From Rhodococcus sp. 14-2470-1b (GTDB taxonomy: Bacteria; Actinomycetota; Actinomycetes; Mycobacteriales; Mycobacteriaceae), in contig NZ_NPFY01000016.1 in the NCBI RefSeq assembly GCF_002259415.1, positions 310,001 to 374,000 of the forward strand: 64,000 nucleotides of DNA, written 5' to 3'. Position numbers and translations under genes: made by a program. Position 1 is the stretch's first letter; the number at the start of each line of letters is the position of its first letter. Shown here one piece after another: positions 18,263 to 26,075 of this stretch. Under the pieces are notes generated by a model. It was not told the DNA's origin. It did no database searches and saw nothing but the letters and a program-made list of their open reading frames with translations.

Positions 18263-19267
18263 ATGGCTTACAGATACCTCGGCAACAGTGGACTCAAGAT
18301 CTCGGAGATCACCTACGGAAACTGGCTCACTCACGGTTCGCAGGTCGAGAACGATGTCGCGACGCAGTGCGTGCATGCCGCCCTCGATGCGGGGATCACG
18401 ACGTTCGACACCGCGGACGTCTACGCGAACGGCGCCGCCGAAACCGTGCTCGGCGAGGCGCTGAAGGGTGTTCGGCGTGAATCGTTGGAGATCTTCACCA
18501 AGGTGTACTTCCCGGTCGGGCCGAAGGGTCCCAACGACACCGGACTGTCCCGCAAGCACATCTTCGAGGGCATCGACGCGTCCCTCCGACGGCTGAGCAC
18601 CGACTACGTCGACCTCTACCAGGCTCATCGTTTCGACTTCGAGACTCCGCTCGAGGAGACCATCGCCGCGTTCGGGGACGTCGTCCGTCAGGGCAAGGCC
18701 CTGTACATCGGGGTCTCGGAGTGGACGGCCGATCAGCTGCGTCGCGGCCAGGCGCTGGCCCGCGAGAACGGTTTCTCCATCGTCTCCAACCAGCCGCAGT
18801 ACTCGGCGTTGTGGCGAGTCATCGAATCCGAGGTGATCCCGACGTCGAAGGAACTGGGCATCTCCCAGATCGTGTGGTCGCCGATCGCTCAGGGTGTTCT
18901 CACCGGCAAGTACCTGCCGGGTCAGCCGCTGCCCGAGGGCTCGCGCGCGACCGACGACAAGGGCGGCGACAAGATGATTCAGCGCTACCTCAACGACGAA
19001 ACACTCACTCGCGTTCAGGAATTGAAGCCGATCGCCGAGTCGCTCGGCATCACGATGGCTCAGCTCGCGGTCGCCTGGGTACTCGCGAACGACAACATCG
19101 CCGCCGCACTGGTCGGTGCGTCACGCCCCGAGCAGATCGCGGAGAACATCAAGGCGTCGGAAGTCACCTTGGACGCGGACGTGCTGAAGAAGATCGACGA
19201 CGCCCTCGCCGGATCGATCGAAACCGACCCGGCGAAGACGCAGTCACCCGAGACGCGCCTGGTGTAG
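18263..19267 (+). CDS. Aldo/keto reductase
   Basis: A 334-residue TIM-barrel AKR. The catalytic tetrad is visible as Asp49 and Tyr54 (DTADVYANG), Lys80 (EIFTKVYF) and His122 (QAHRFD). The C-terminal ALVGASRPEQIAENIKASE is the NADPH-binding stretch, of the voltage-gated potassium channel beta-like group (AKR6/YghZ type). It reduces aldehydes or ketones with NADPH, natural substrate unknown. It is divergent from the AcoR-like gene over 72 bp and converges with the deaminase gene, ending 5 bp before it. Confidence 0.88.
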   Translation: MAYRYLGNSGLKISEITYGNWLTHGSQVENDVATQCVHAALDAGITTFDTADVYANGAAETVLGEALKGVRRESLEIFTKVYFPVGPKGPNDTGLSRKHIFEGIDASLRRLSTDYVDLYQAHRFDFETPLEETIAAFGDVVRQGKALYIGVSEWTADQLRRGQALARENGFSIVSNQPQYSALWRVIESEVIPTSKELGISQIVWSPIAQGVLTGKYLPGQPLPEGSRATDDKGGDKMIQRYLNDETLTRVQELKPIAESLGITMAQLAVAWVLANDNIAAALVGASRPEQIAENIKASEVTLDADVLKKIDDALAGSIETDPAKTQSPETRLV

Positions 19268-19272
19268 AGCGC

Positions 19273-19701
19273 TCACGAACGGAAGACGTTCAACGCGTCG
19301 GCCTCGTCGACCGGACCCTCGACGGTGATGTCCACGTCCGCTGCGCCGACGACCTCGGCGCAGCGCAGCGAGAACCGTGGACCGCCGTCGAGGATCTTCG
19401 AGAACTCGGGTTCCGAGGCCCCGAACACGATGCGCGTGACGCCGGCCCACACCATGGCGGCACTGCACATGGGACACGGCTCGCCGCTGGCGTACATGGT
19501 TGCGTTCTCGGCCGTCGCGGCGCCGCGGATCGCGACCAACTCCGCGTGCGCGGTGACATCGCCGGCCGACGCGACTTCGTTGCGACCCTCGGCCAGCACG
19601 GTGCCGTCGGCGCCGACGAGTACCGCCCCGAACGGTCGGTTGCCTGCCTCGCCCGCCTCGACGGCCAGCGCGATCGCTCGGCTCAGATGTGCGTCGCTCA
19701 T
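19273..19701 (-). CDS. Nucleoside/nucleobase deaminase
   Basis: This 142-residue zinc deaminase has the signature HAE (His52, Glu54) and PCPMC (Cys76, Cys79) that bind zinc and activate water. It resembles TadA/guanine-deaminase-type small deaminases but is the last gene of a transporter operon, which points to catabolism of an imported base or nucleoside rather than tRNA editing. It overlaps the preceding gene by 4 nt (ATGA). Exact substrate (guanine, cytosine, adenine or another) cannot be decided from sequence. Confidence 0.85.
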   Translation of the reverse strand: MSDAHLSRAIALAVEAGEAGNRPFGAVLVGADGTVLAEGRNEVASAGDVTAHAELVAIRGAATAENATMYASGEPCPMCSAAMVWAGVTRIVFGASEPEFSKILDGGPRFSLRCAEVVGAADVDITVEGPVDEADALNVFRS

Positions 19702-20675
19702 GACGAAAGATCCACGGTAGTACCTACTCCCAATTCGTATGCCCTGGCGATCAGTGTGCGCGCCGAGACCAGATCCTGTAGACCGATTCCGACGGAATCG
19801 AACAACGTCACCTCGTCGTCGGACGTCCTTCCCGGCTTCGAGCCTACGACGACATGGCCCAGCTCGATCGTCAGATCGGCCTCCGAGATGGTGCCGTCGG
19901 AGATGGCCAGCAGGGCGTCCCCGGACTTGGCGAGCGTCGTGGAGATGGCGTCGACGAACACCGTCGCCACCTTCATGCCGCCGGAGTCGATTTCACGATG
20001 ATCGGGACGCGGGGGAGCGCCGACGGCATTGACGTGCAGGCCCGGATGAAACCAATCACCCTGAACTATCGGTTCTTTCGACGGCGTCAGCGTGCACAGT
20101 ACGTCGGCCCGTGTCGTCGCCTCGCGCGGTGACCCGGCAGGCTCGACGGCCAGACCCAGGTCCGCGACGGCAGCGGCGTATCTGTCGACGGTCGACACCG
20201 AGCGCGACCACACGAGGACCTTCTCGATGTCGCGGATACGTGCGATGGCGCGGGTGTGTTCGATCGCGAGGGTGCCTGCCCCGACGAGCCCGAGCACCGT
20301 GCTGTTCTCCCGCGACAGGTGAGCGGTGGCGACGGCGCTCACCGCGGCGGTCCGGATCGCCGTGATGGCCCGGCCGTCGAGAATCGCTTCGCATTCCCCG
20401 GTGTCTGCTGAGTTGACGACGATGGTGGATCTCTGGGTGGGGAGTCCGCGGGACGCGTTGAACGGCATGTCGGACAACAGCTTCACCGAGCTGGACCCGA
20501 ACCCTGCGGCGACCATCGGAAGTGCACTTCCGCTGTGGGGGAGTGGCATCGACACCGGACCCGGATTCTGCGCCTGCCCGGTCGCGAGTGCTGCGTGGGC
20601 GCGTTCGACGGCGTCGTAGATTTCCGTCCGGTCGATCAGCGTCGTGATGTCGGAATGAGTGAGTATCAGTGTCAT
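19698..20675 (-). CDS. Ornithine cyclodeaminase/mu-crystallin family protein
   Basis: The 325-residue protein has the family's Rossmann motif GLVGAGTLAIEH, upstream SVKLLSDMPFNASRGLPTQ, and AILDGRAITAIRTAA just before the dinucleotide site. Members are NAD(P)-dependent ornithine cyclodeaminases, imine reductases or amino-acid dehydrogenases, and annotation by family name alone is unreliable. It lies 9 bp after the second permease gene and is coupled to the deaminase, so it probably acts on a nitrogen compound imported by the same operon. Confidence 0.8.
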   Translation of the reverse strand: MTLILTHSDITTLIDRTEIYDAVERAHAALATGQAQNPGPVSMPLPHSGSALPMVAAGFGSSSVKLLSDMPFNASRGLPTQRSTIVVNSADTGECEAILDGRAITAIRTAAVSAVATAHLSRENSTVLGLVGAGTLAIEHTRAIARIRDIEKVLVWSRSVSTVDRYAAAVADLGLAVEPAGSPREATTRADVLCTLTPSKEPIVQGDWFHPGLHVNAVGAPPRPDHREIDSGGMKVATVFVDAISTTLAKSGDALLAISDGTISEADLTIELGHVVVGSKPGRTSDDEVTLFDSVGIGLQDLVSARTLIARAYELGVGTTVDLSS

Positions 20676-20684
20676 CGAAAAGTC

Positions 20685-21608
20685 CTATCGTCCCGCGTAG
20701 GGGACCGTGAGGTTGGTCGGTGCGCTTCGTCCACCCACGAAGCCGGTGATGGCGACGATGGCGATGACGTAGGGCAGCATGACGAGCAGAGCGAAGGGGA
20801 TATCGACGCCGAGCGCGGGGAGCGCGAACTGCAGTGCCTGGGCGATCCCGAAGAAGATGCAGGCGTAGACGATGCCGAGAATTCTCCATCGACCTGCGAT
20901 CACCGCGACGACGGCAAGATAGCCGAGTCCGCCGGTCATGTTGTCGCTGAACGAATGTACTTCGGACAGGGCGAGTTGTGAACCGGCAAGGCCTCCGGTT
21001 GCCGCGGCCAACAGGACGCAGAGGTACCGAACTCGTCTGACGGGCAATCCGGTCCACTGTGCTGAGACGGCGTCCTCACCGACGGCGTCGATCGTCAGGC
21101 CCGGTGTGCTGCGTTTGGAGAGGATGACGGCGAGCGCGACGACGATTGCGATGCACGCGTAGCCGAGGACGGTTTGGCCGAAGATCGCGGGACCGATCAC
21201 GGGGATGTCGCTGAGCAGAGGAATGTTCAGCGATTGGAATCCGGGCACGGACTGCCCTTTCCCGTCCGACAGCAGCGTGCGGGAGAAGAACGTCGTCAGT
21301 CCGAGAGCAAGTGCGTTGCTCGCGATGCCGATGACGATCTGGTCAGCGCGGAACCGAACGCTCAACGCGGCCTGGGCGACGCCGAAGATCGTGGCGGCGA
21401 CGATGCCGGCGAGGACACCGAGGATCGGTGACCCTGTGTCCGCGGTGGCCAGAATGCTGGCGAAGGCACCGGTCAGCATCATGCCTTCCATGCTGAGGTT
21501 CAGTACTCCTGCGCGTTCGCTGATGGACTCACCGCTCGCGGCGACGAGAAGCGGGATGGCGAAACCGACTCCACTGGAGACGACTTCGGTGACGATTGCT
21601 GTACTCAT
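20685..21608 (-). CDS. BMP-type ABC transporter permease 2
   Basis: A 307-residue membrane protein with about eight to ten helices. GVLNLSMEGMMLTGAF is the signature of the second permease of purine nucleoside-type (NupQ/YufQ-like) transporters of the BPD_transp_2 family. It starts with a 4-nt overlap on the first permease. With the BMP lipoprotein and the double ATPase it makes a complete importer. The substrate is likely a nucleoside or similar, by family and by the adjacent deaminase. Confidence 0.88.
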   Translation of the reverse strand: MSTAIVTEVVSSGVGFAIPLLVAASGESISERAGVLNLSMEGMMLTGAFASILATADTGSPILGVLAGIVAATIFGVAQAALSVRFRADQIVIGIASNALALGLTTFFSRTLLSDGKGQSVPGFQSLNIPLLSDIPVIGPAIFGQTVLGYACIAIVVALAVILSKRSTPGLTIDAVGEDAVSAQWTGLPVRRVRYLCVLLAAATGGLAGSQLALSEVHSFSDNMTGGLGYLAVVAVIAGRWRILGIVYACIFFGIAQALQFALPALGVDIPFALLVMLPYVIAIVAITGFVGGRSAPTNLTVPYAGR

Positions 21609-22666
21609 ACCAGGACCGCTTCCTTCGTGCGGGCACGAACTGTGGTGGTGGTCCATATCGACGCACCGGCGATCAGAATGATCAGCACCGATTCGACGAC
21701 CGAGACCGTGGAGGCGGGTACACCGACTGCCAGCTGCAAATTGATCCCGCCCGACACGAGGAATCCGAGCAGAAGTGACACGCAGGCCACGGCCGTCATG
21801 GAACCGCGGGCGAGGAGCCCGACGACCAGGCCGGTGAACCCGAAGCCCGACGAGAATCCCTCGGCGAGAACGAAGGGTGCCGTCGCGACTATCAGGCCGC
21901 CGGCGACACCGGAGAATGCGCCGGCTACGGTGAGGCTCCCGAAGCGATACGCCTGCACCGAGATTCCGAGCCGACGCGATGCCGTAGGTGACAACCCGAC
22001 CGACTGCAGTTTCAGTCCTGTCGCCGTGCGCTGGAGCAGCACTCCCACCGCGACGACGGCGACGAGTGCAATGATCAGTGCGATGGTCGCCGGCGATTTG
22101 TGCAATCCCAGCAACGCCACCTGGCCCGGTTCGCGGAGCGCCTCGGACTGCGGGAGGGTCTCCGACGAGGTCATCGGCTGACGCAGCAAGGCGGGCTCGT
22201 GGACGACGAGTACGACGGCAGCGAGACCGACGAAATTGAGCAGCAGGGTTGTGATGATCTCGCTGGTTCCACGCCGGACCTTCAGGTACGCCGCGATGGA
22301 CGCCCAGGCCGCGCCCCCGAGCGCGGCAGCGATCAGGACTGCGGACACACCGAGGACGGAAGGAAACGACTCCGGCAGCGAGACGCCGACGGCGGTGGCG
22401 CAGATACCGCCGAGGCACATCTGGCCCTCACCACCGACGTTCACCAGGCCTGCCCGGTACGCGATGGTGAATCCGGCGGCGATCAGCATGAGCAGCGCCG
22501 CATTGTTCAGTGACGTACCGATGGCGAACGGTGACCCGAACATGCCGTCGAACAGTGCTTCCGACGTCTCGGCCGGTCCAGCGCCCGCGGTGAACGCCAG
22601 TGCCAGTCCGACGACGGCGGCGACGACGAGGGCAGCGAACCCGACGACGAGTGGATGACGTGTCAT
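21605..22666 (-). CDS. BMP-type ABC transporter permease 1
   Basis: This 353-residue permease has an N-terminal helix, then NNAALLMLIAAGFTIAYRAGLVNVGGEGQ, the hallmark loop of NupP/YufP-like permeases, and further helices to about residue 340. It overlaps both neighbours by 4 nt (ATGA), so translation is coupled along the operon. It forms the membrane channel with permease 2. Confidence 0.88.
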   Translation of the reverse strand: MTRHPLVVGFAALVVAAVVGLALAFTAGAGPAETSEALFDGMFGSPFAIGTSLNNAALLMLIAAGFTIAYRAGLVNVGGEGQMCLGGICATAVGVSLPESFPSVLGVSAVLIAAALGGAAWASIAAYLKVRRGTSEIITTLLLNFVGLAAVVLVVHEPALLRQPMTSSETLPQSEALREPGQVALLGLHKSPATIALIIALVAVVAVGVLLQRTATGLKLQSVGLSPTASRRLGISVQAYRFGSLTVAGAFSGVAGGLIVATAPFVLAEGFSSGFGFTGLVVGLLARGSMTAVACVSLLLGFLVSGGINLQLAVGVPASTVSVVESVLIILIAGASIWTTTTVRARTKEAVLV

Positions 22667-24159
22667 GCCGCCACCCCCATCATCAACTCGGTGATCTCGT
22701 CCTGCGCGGTGGCGGAATCGACGTCGATGGGGCCGAGCAGACGTCCACGGTATGCGACGAGGATCCGATTGCACACGGCCATGAGTTCGTCCATTTCGCT
22801 GGAGATCACGAGTACGCCTACGCCGTCGTTCGCTACCTCGCGAAGCCGGTCCAGGACGAACCCGACGGAGCCGATGTCGAGTCCGCGGGTCGGTTGAGCG
22901 GCAATCACGGCCGAGAGTCCGTCGATCGACAGTTCGCGTGCAAGAACGACTTTCTGCTGGTTTCCTCCCGACAGCGACCGGATCGGTGCATCGGGACCCG
23001 ACGTGCGGATCGAGTACTCGTCGATCGCAGCAGTCGACGCCGTCTGCATGGCCGCACGGTTCAACAGACCGAACCGGCGGAACTCACGGGTCCGCGGCAG
23101 AAGCAGGTTCTCGGTGATCGTGAGATCTCCGACGATGCCCTCCGCATGCCGGTCCTCCGGGACGACGCCGAGGCCCGCCCGGGTCCTACCGGCTGGGTTC
23201 ACTGCCGTGATGTCCCGTTCGTTCAACGTGATTCGGCCGGTATGCGAAATCTCGGCTCCGGAAAGAATCGATGCGAGCTCGGACTGCCCGTTGCCCTCGA
23301 CGCCTGCGATACCGACGATCTCGCCGCGCCGTACGGACAGGTCGACCCCGTCGAGTGCGATGCTTCCGTCGCTCCGCGCGCACGAGACCTGTTCGACACG
23401 CATGGCAACCTCACGTGACGGCGCGGGGCCGAGGCGTCGGGCATGGGTCGTGGCTGTCTCGGTTCCGACCATGTCGGTGAGCAGGGCGCCGACCGTGGTC
23501 TGGGCCATGACTCCGCCGCCGGTGACACGCCCGCCTCGCAGGACGGTGGCCTCGTCGGCGACTCGGCTGACCTCGCCGAGCTTGTGTGTGATCATGACGA
23601 CGGACTTGCCGTCGTCGGCGAGCGCGCGGCACGTCTCGATCAGCGAGTCGATCTCACCGGGGTCGAGGACGGCCGTCGGCTCGTCGAGCAGTATCAACGA
23701 CGGTTGCCGCAGAAGCGCTTTGACGATCTCGACCTTCTGGCGCGCTCCGACGGGGAGGTCGGCGGTGGGAGCGTCGAGATCGACGGACAGGCCGTAGGAG
23801 TCGTCGATTCGGCGCAGGTCCGCGTCCAAGCGATCCAGCGGAAGTCGGTACCCGCGGTGTCCGAGCAGCAGGTTCTCGCGGACGGTCATGGTGTTCACGA
23901 GGCTGAAGTGCTGGTGCACCATGGCGATTCCCGACGCTATGGCATCGGCGGGCGAGGTCGGGGAGTAAGGCTTGTCCTGGAGTGTCATGGTGCCGATGGA
24001 TGCGGCGGTGGTTCCGAAGACGATGTTGCAGAGTGTCGACTTGCCCGCACCGTTCTCGCCGAGAATGCAATGCACGGTTCCCGGGGCGACGGTCATCGAC
24101 ACGTCGGTGAGTGCATCGACGTCGCCGTAGCGTTTTCCGATCGCGTTGAGTGTCAACAT
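22663..24159 (-). CDS. BMP-type ABC transporter ATP-binding protein (two domains)
   Basis: The 498-residue protein carries two fused nucleotide-binding domains, as in the RbsA/NupO group. Domain 1 has GENGAGKST (about 34-42), LPVGARQKVEIVKAL as signature and ILLDEPTAVLD as Walker B. Domain 2 has the degenerate P-loop GVEGNGQSE, SLSGGNQQKVVLARE and AAQPTRGLD in place of a canonical Walker B, a pattern normal for this group's second domain. It energises uptake by the two permeases. It starts 1 nt after the lipoprotein stop. Confidence 0.9.
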   Translation of the reverse strand: MLTLNAIGKRYGDVDALTDVSMTVAPGTVHCILGENGAGKSTLCNIVFGTTAASIGTMTLQDKPYSPTSPADAIASGIAMVHQHFSLVNTMTVRENLLLGHRGYRLPLDRLDADLRRIDDSYGLSVDLDAPTADLPVGARQKVEIVKALLRQPSLILLDEPTAVLDPGEIDSLIETCRALADDGKSVVMITHKLGEVSRVADEATVLRGGRVTGGGVMAQTTVGALLTDMVGTETATTHARRLGPAPSREVAMRVEQVSCARSDGSIALDGVDLSVRRGEIVGIAGVEGNGQSELASILSGAEISHTGRITLNERDITAVNPAGRTRAGLGVVPEDRHAEGIVGDLTITENLLLPRTREFRRFGLLNRAAMQTASTAAIDEYSIRTSGPDAPIRSLSGGNQQKVVLARELSIDGLSAVIAAQPTRGLDIGSVGFVLDRLREVANDGVGVLVISSEMDELMAVCNRILVAYRGRLLGPIDVDSATAQDEITELMMGVAA

Positions 24160-24160
24160 G

Positions 24161-25138
24161 TCACTGGGATCCTGCGGTTCCGTCGGTCAATGCTGCCTTG
24201 GCGTTCTCCAGCGCCAGGGTTGCTGCGTCGTCGGTCCCGCACAGGAGGTAGTCGGTGCCGCCCTTGTCCGAGGTCAAGCCGAAGGGGACCTGCTCGGCGA
24301 CCCACGTTCCGTCGAGAGTCGAGGACACTGCGTACTCGATCTCGGTGCCGATGTCGGTGCGGACGTAGCCGACGTAGGCCGGGTCGGAGCAGTCACCGGG
24401 GATGGGTCCGCCGCTGAGCCGCGCACCGGATTCCCGTGCGGCTTGCTGGAGGCCCTGCTTACCGAGGTTCACGATCTGGCCGAGAACGTCGGCACCACCG
24501 GCGAATTCGGCACTTGCTGCCTGCTTTGCCTTGGCAGGATCGTTGAAGTCCCCCACGTATTGCGGGCTCAGCACCCGAATGTCCGGGCGGGTGAACTTTG
24601 CACCTTCCTCGAACGACGCGGCGGCGTTGACGATCGCAGGCAGTTCGACGCCGCCGACGAACGCGACCGCGCCGGTGGTGGACACGCTGGCAGCAACTGC
24701 GCCCGAGAGGAACTCGGCCTCGGCCTGCTGCGGGTCGTAGTAGGCGAGGTTGTCGAGTGGCTCGGCGTCCGCGGGCCCACCGATCTCGACGAACTTCACG
24801 TCCGGGAACTGGGGTGCAACCTTGCGGACGTCTGCGTCGGTCTGTCCGCCGACGGAGATGACGAGATCGTTCTCGGATGCGAATCGCTGCAATGCCTGCT
24901 GGTAGTCAGGGGCGGCGACCTGCTCGACATAGCTGGCGTCGACTTTGTCCCCGTAGGCGTCGAGAATCCGCTGGTAGCCGAGGTAACCGGATTCCATGAA
25001 CCCGGTGTCGGAGATCGAGCCGGGGAAGAAAACGCCGACCGACAAGGTGTCCCCGGAGGAGCTGGAGTCGTCGGAACTGCAGGCGCCGAGGGTCAGGGTG
25101 GTCGCAGCGACGGCGACGAGTGCAAGCGTGCGTTTCAT
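24161..25138 (-). CDS. BMP-family substrate-binding lipoprotein
   Basis: A 325-residue lipoprotein with signal MKRTLALVAVAATTLTLGAC, where Cys20 is lipidated, followed by a Ser-rich linker. The BMP/PnrA fold is shown by VGVFFPGSISDTGFMESGYLG, DLVISVGGQTDADVRKVAPQF, FLSGAVAASVS and FVGGVELP. PnrA-type proteins bind purine nucleosides; others in the family bind different ligands. It is the first gene of a six-gene operon running to 19273. The GntR operator lies about 20 bp upstream of its start. Confidence 0.9.
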   Translation of the reverse strand: MKRTLALVAVAATTLTLGACSSDDSSSSGDTLSVGVFFPGSISDTGFMESGYLGYQRILDAYGDKVDASYVEQVAAPDYQQALQRFASENDLVISVGGQTDADVRKVAPQFPDVKFVEIGGPADAEPLDNLAYYDPQQAEAEFLSGAVAASVSTTGAVAFVGGVELPAIVNAAASFEEGAKFTRPDIRVLSPQYVGDFNDPAKAKQAASAEFAGGADVLGQIVNLGKQGLQQAARESGARLSGGPIPGDCSDPAYVGYVRTDIGTEIEYAVSSTLDGTWVAEQVPFGLTSDKGGTDYLLCGTDDAATLALENAKAALTDGTAGSQ

Positions 25139-25157
25139 GGGATCGAGCTCCTACTGG

Positions 25158-25175
25158 TTAGTGGTATACCGTTAA
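25158..25175. promoter_or_regulatory. Operator-like dyad for the adjacent GntR regulator
   Basis: TTAGTGGTATACCGTTAA has the symmetric form TTA-NN-GGTATACC-NN-TAA. The core GGTATACC (25163-25170) matches FadR-subfamily GntR operators of the TGGTATACCA type. It lies 20 bp upstream of the transporter operon start and 113 bp upstream of the GntR start, so binding would most directly block the transporter operon. Confidence 0.7.
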
Positions 25176-25287
25176 GTAGAAGCCTGAAGGGTTCGTGTTG
25201 CGCCCGTGTTACAACCCCGTAAGAGAATTCTCACCCCGGCTCGGCCGTCTAGGCTCGAAGTGGGAGACGATGAGACGAAGGAGCCGG

Positions 25288-26001
25288 ATGGTGCAGGTCG
25301 AAGAGCGAAAGTCGTTGCGAGAGATCGCATACGACGCCATTCGAGAGCGCATCGTCGACCTGTCGTTGTCCCCGGGCTCCCGATTGGTCGAGCGCGACCT
25401 CGCCACCGAATTGAACGTGTCACGCATTCCGCTGCGTGAGGCGATGCAGCAGCTGCAGCAGGACGGCCTCGTCGTACTGGTTCCGCGGCAGGGTGCCATC
25501 GTGTCGCCGTTCACCGTCGACGACGTCCGGGACCTGTTCGACGTTCGTGAAAGCCTCGAAGTGCTGGCGGCGCGGTTGGCTGCGGAACGCGCCGACGACG
25601 ACTCGTTGGCTGCATTGGCGTCGCAACTCGATGCCGCGCGGGCGGCGACCAAGGCCGACGACAAACCGGCCATCGCCGCCGCGAACGCCAAGTTCCACTC
25701 GATGATCGTCGACATGTCCGCGAACCCGCTGCTCGAGTCGCTGCTGCGTCCTCTGGAAGCTCGGGTGCAGTGGCTTTTTCACCTGACGAAGGATCGCGAC
25801 CCCGGTCAGCAATGCCTCGAACACGAGCACCTCTACGCAGCAATCGCGGGCCGTGACCCGGACCGGGCTGCTGCGTCGGCGTTCTCGCACGTGCACTCCG
25901 GTCGAGAGATGAGCCTTCGTCTGGCGGCCACGTGGGCCGACGACGGGATCGACCCGGTAGCGGCGACGAAGGGGCGTCGGCGCGGGCGATCCGCAGGCTG
26001 A
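25288..26001 (+). CDS. GntR-family regulator (FadR subgroup, FCD domain)
   Basis: This 237-residue protein has an N-terminal winged HTH (ERDLATELNVSRIPLREAMQQL, about residues 25-70) and a C-terminal all-helical FCD effector domain with the metal-site histidines spread through KFHSMIVDM, HEHLYAAI and SHVHSGREM. ATG 25288 follows AAGGAG; ATG 25270 would add six residues. It is divergent from the BMP transporter operon and probably represses it, releasing DNA when the imported compound or a product binds. Confidence 0.88.
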   Translation: MVQVEERKSLREIAYDAIRERIVDLSLSPGSRLVERDLATELNVSRIPLREAMQQLQQDGLVVLVPRQGAIVSPFTVDDVRDLFDVRESLEVLAARLAAERADDDSLAALASQLDAARAATKADDKPAIAAANAKFHSMIVDMSANPLLESLLRPLEARVQWLFHLTKDRDPGQQCLEHEHLYAAIAGRDPDRAAASAFSHVHSGREMSLRLAATWADDGIDPVAATKGRRRGRSAG

Positions 26002-26025
26002 GGCACTGAACGCAGGCACACCGCT

Positions 26026-26065
26026 GTGAGTGGAAATGCGCCTTGGGGTGCGCATTTCCACTCAC
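26026..26065. repeat. Convergent-gene palindrome C (16-bp arms)
   Basis: GTGAGTGGAAATGCGC at 26026-26041 pairs perfectly with 26050-26065 across an 8-nt loop. It sits between the convergent GntR and FMO genes. Its first eleven bases (GTGAGTGGAAA) equal the outer arm of palindrome D at 48166, 22 kb away, which supports a common origin. Confidence 0.85.
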
Positions 26066-26075
26066 GTAGGGAGCG

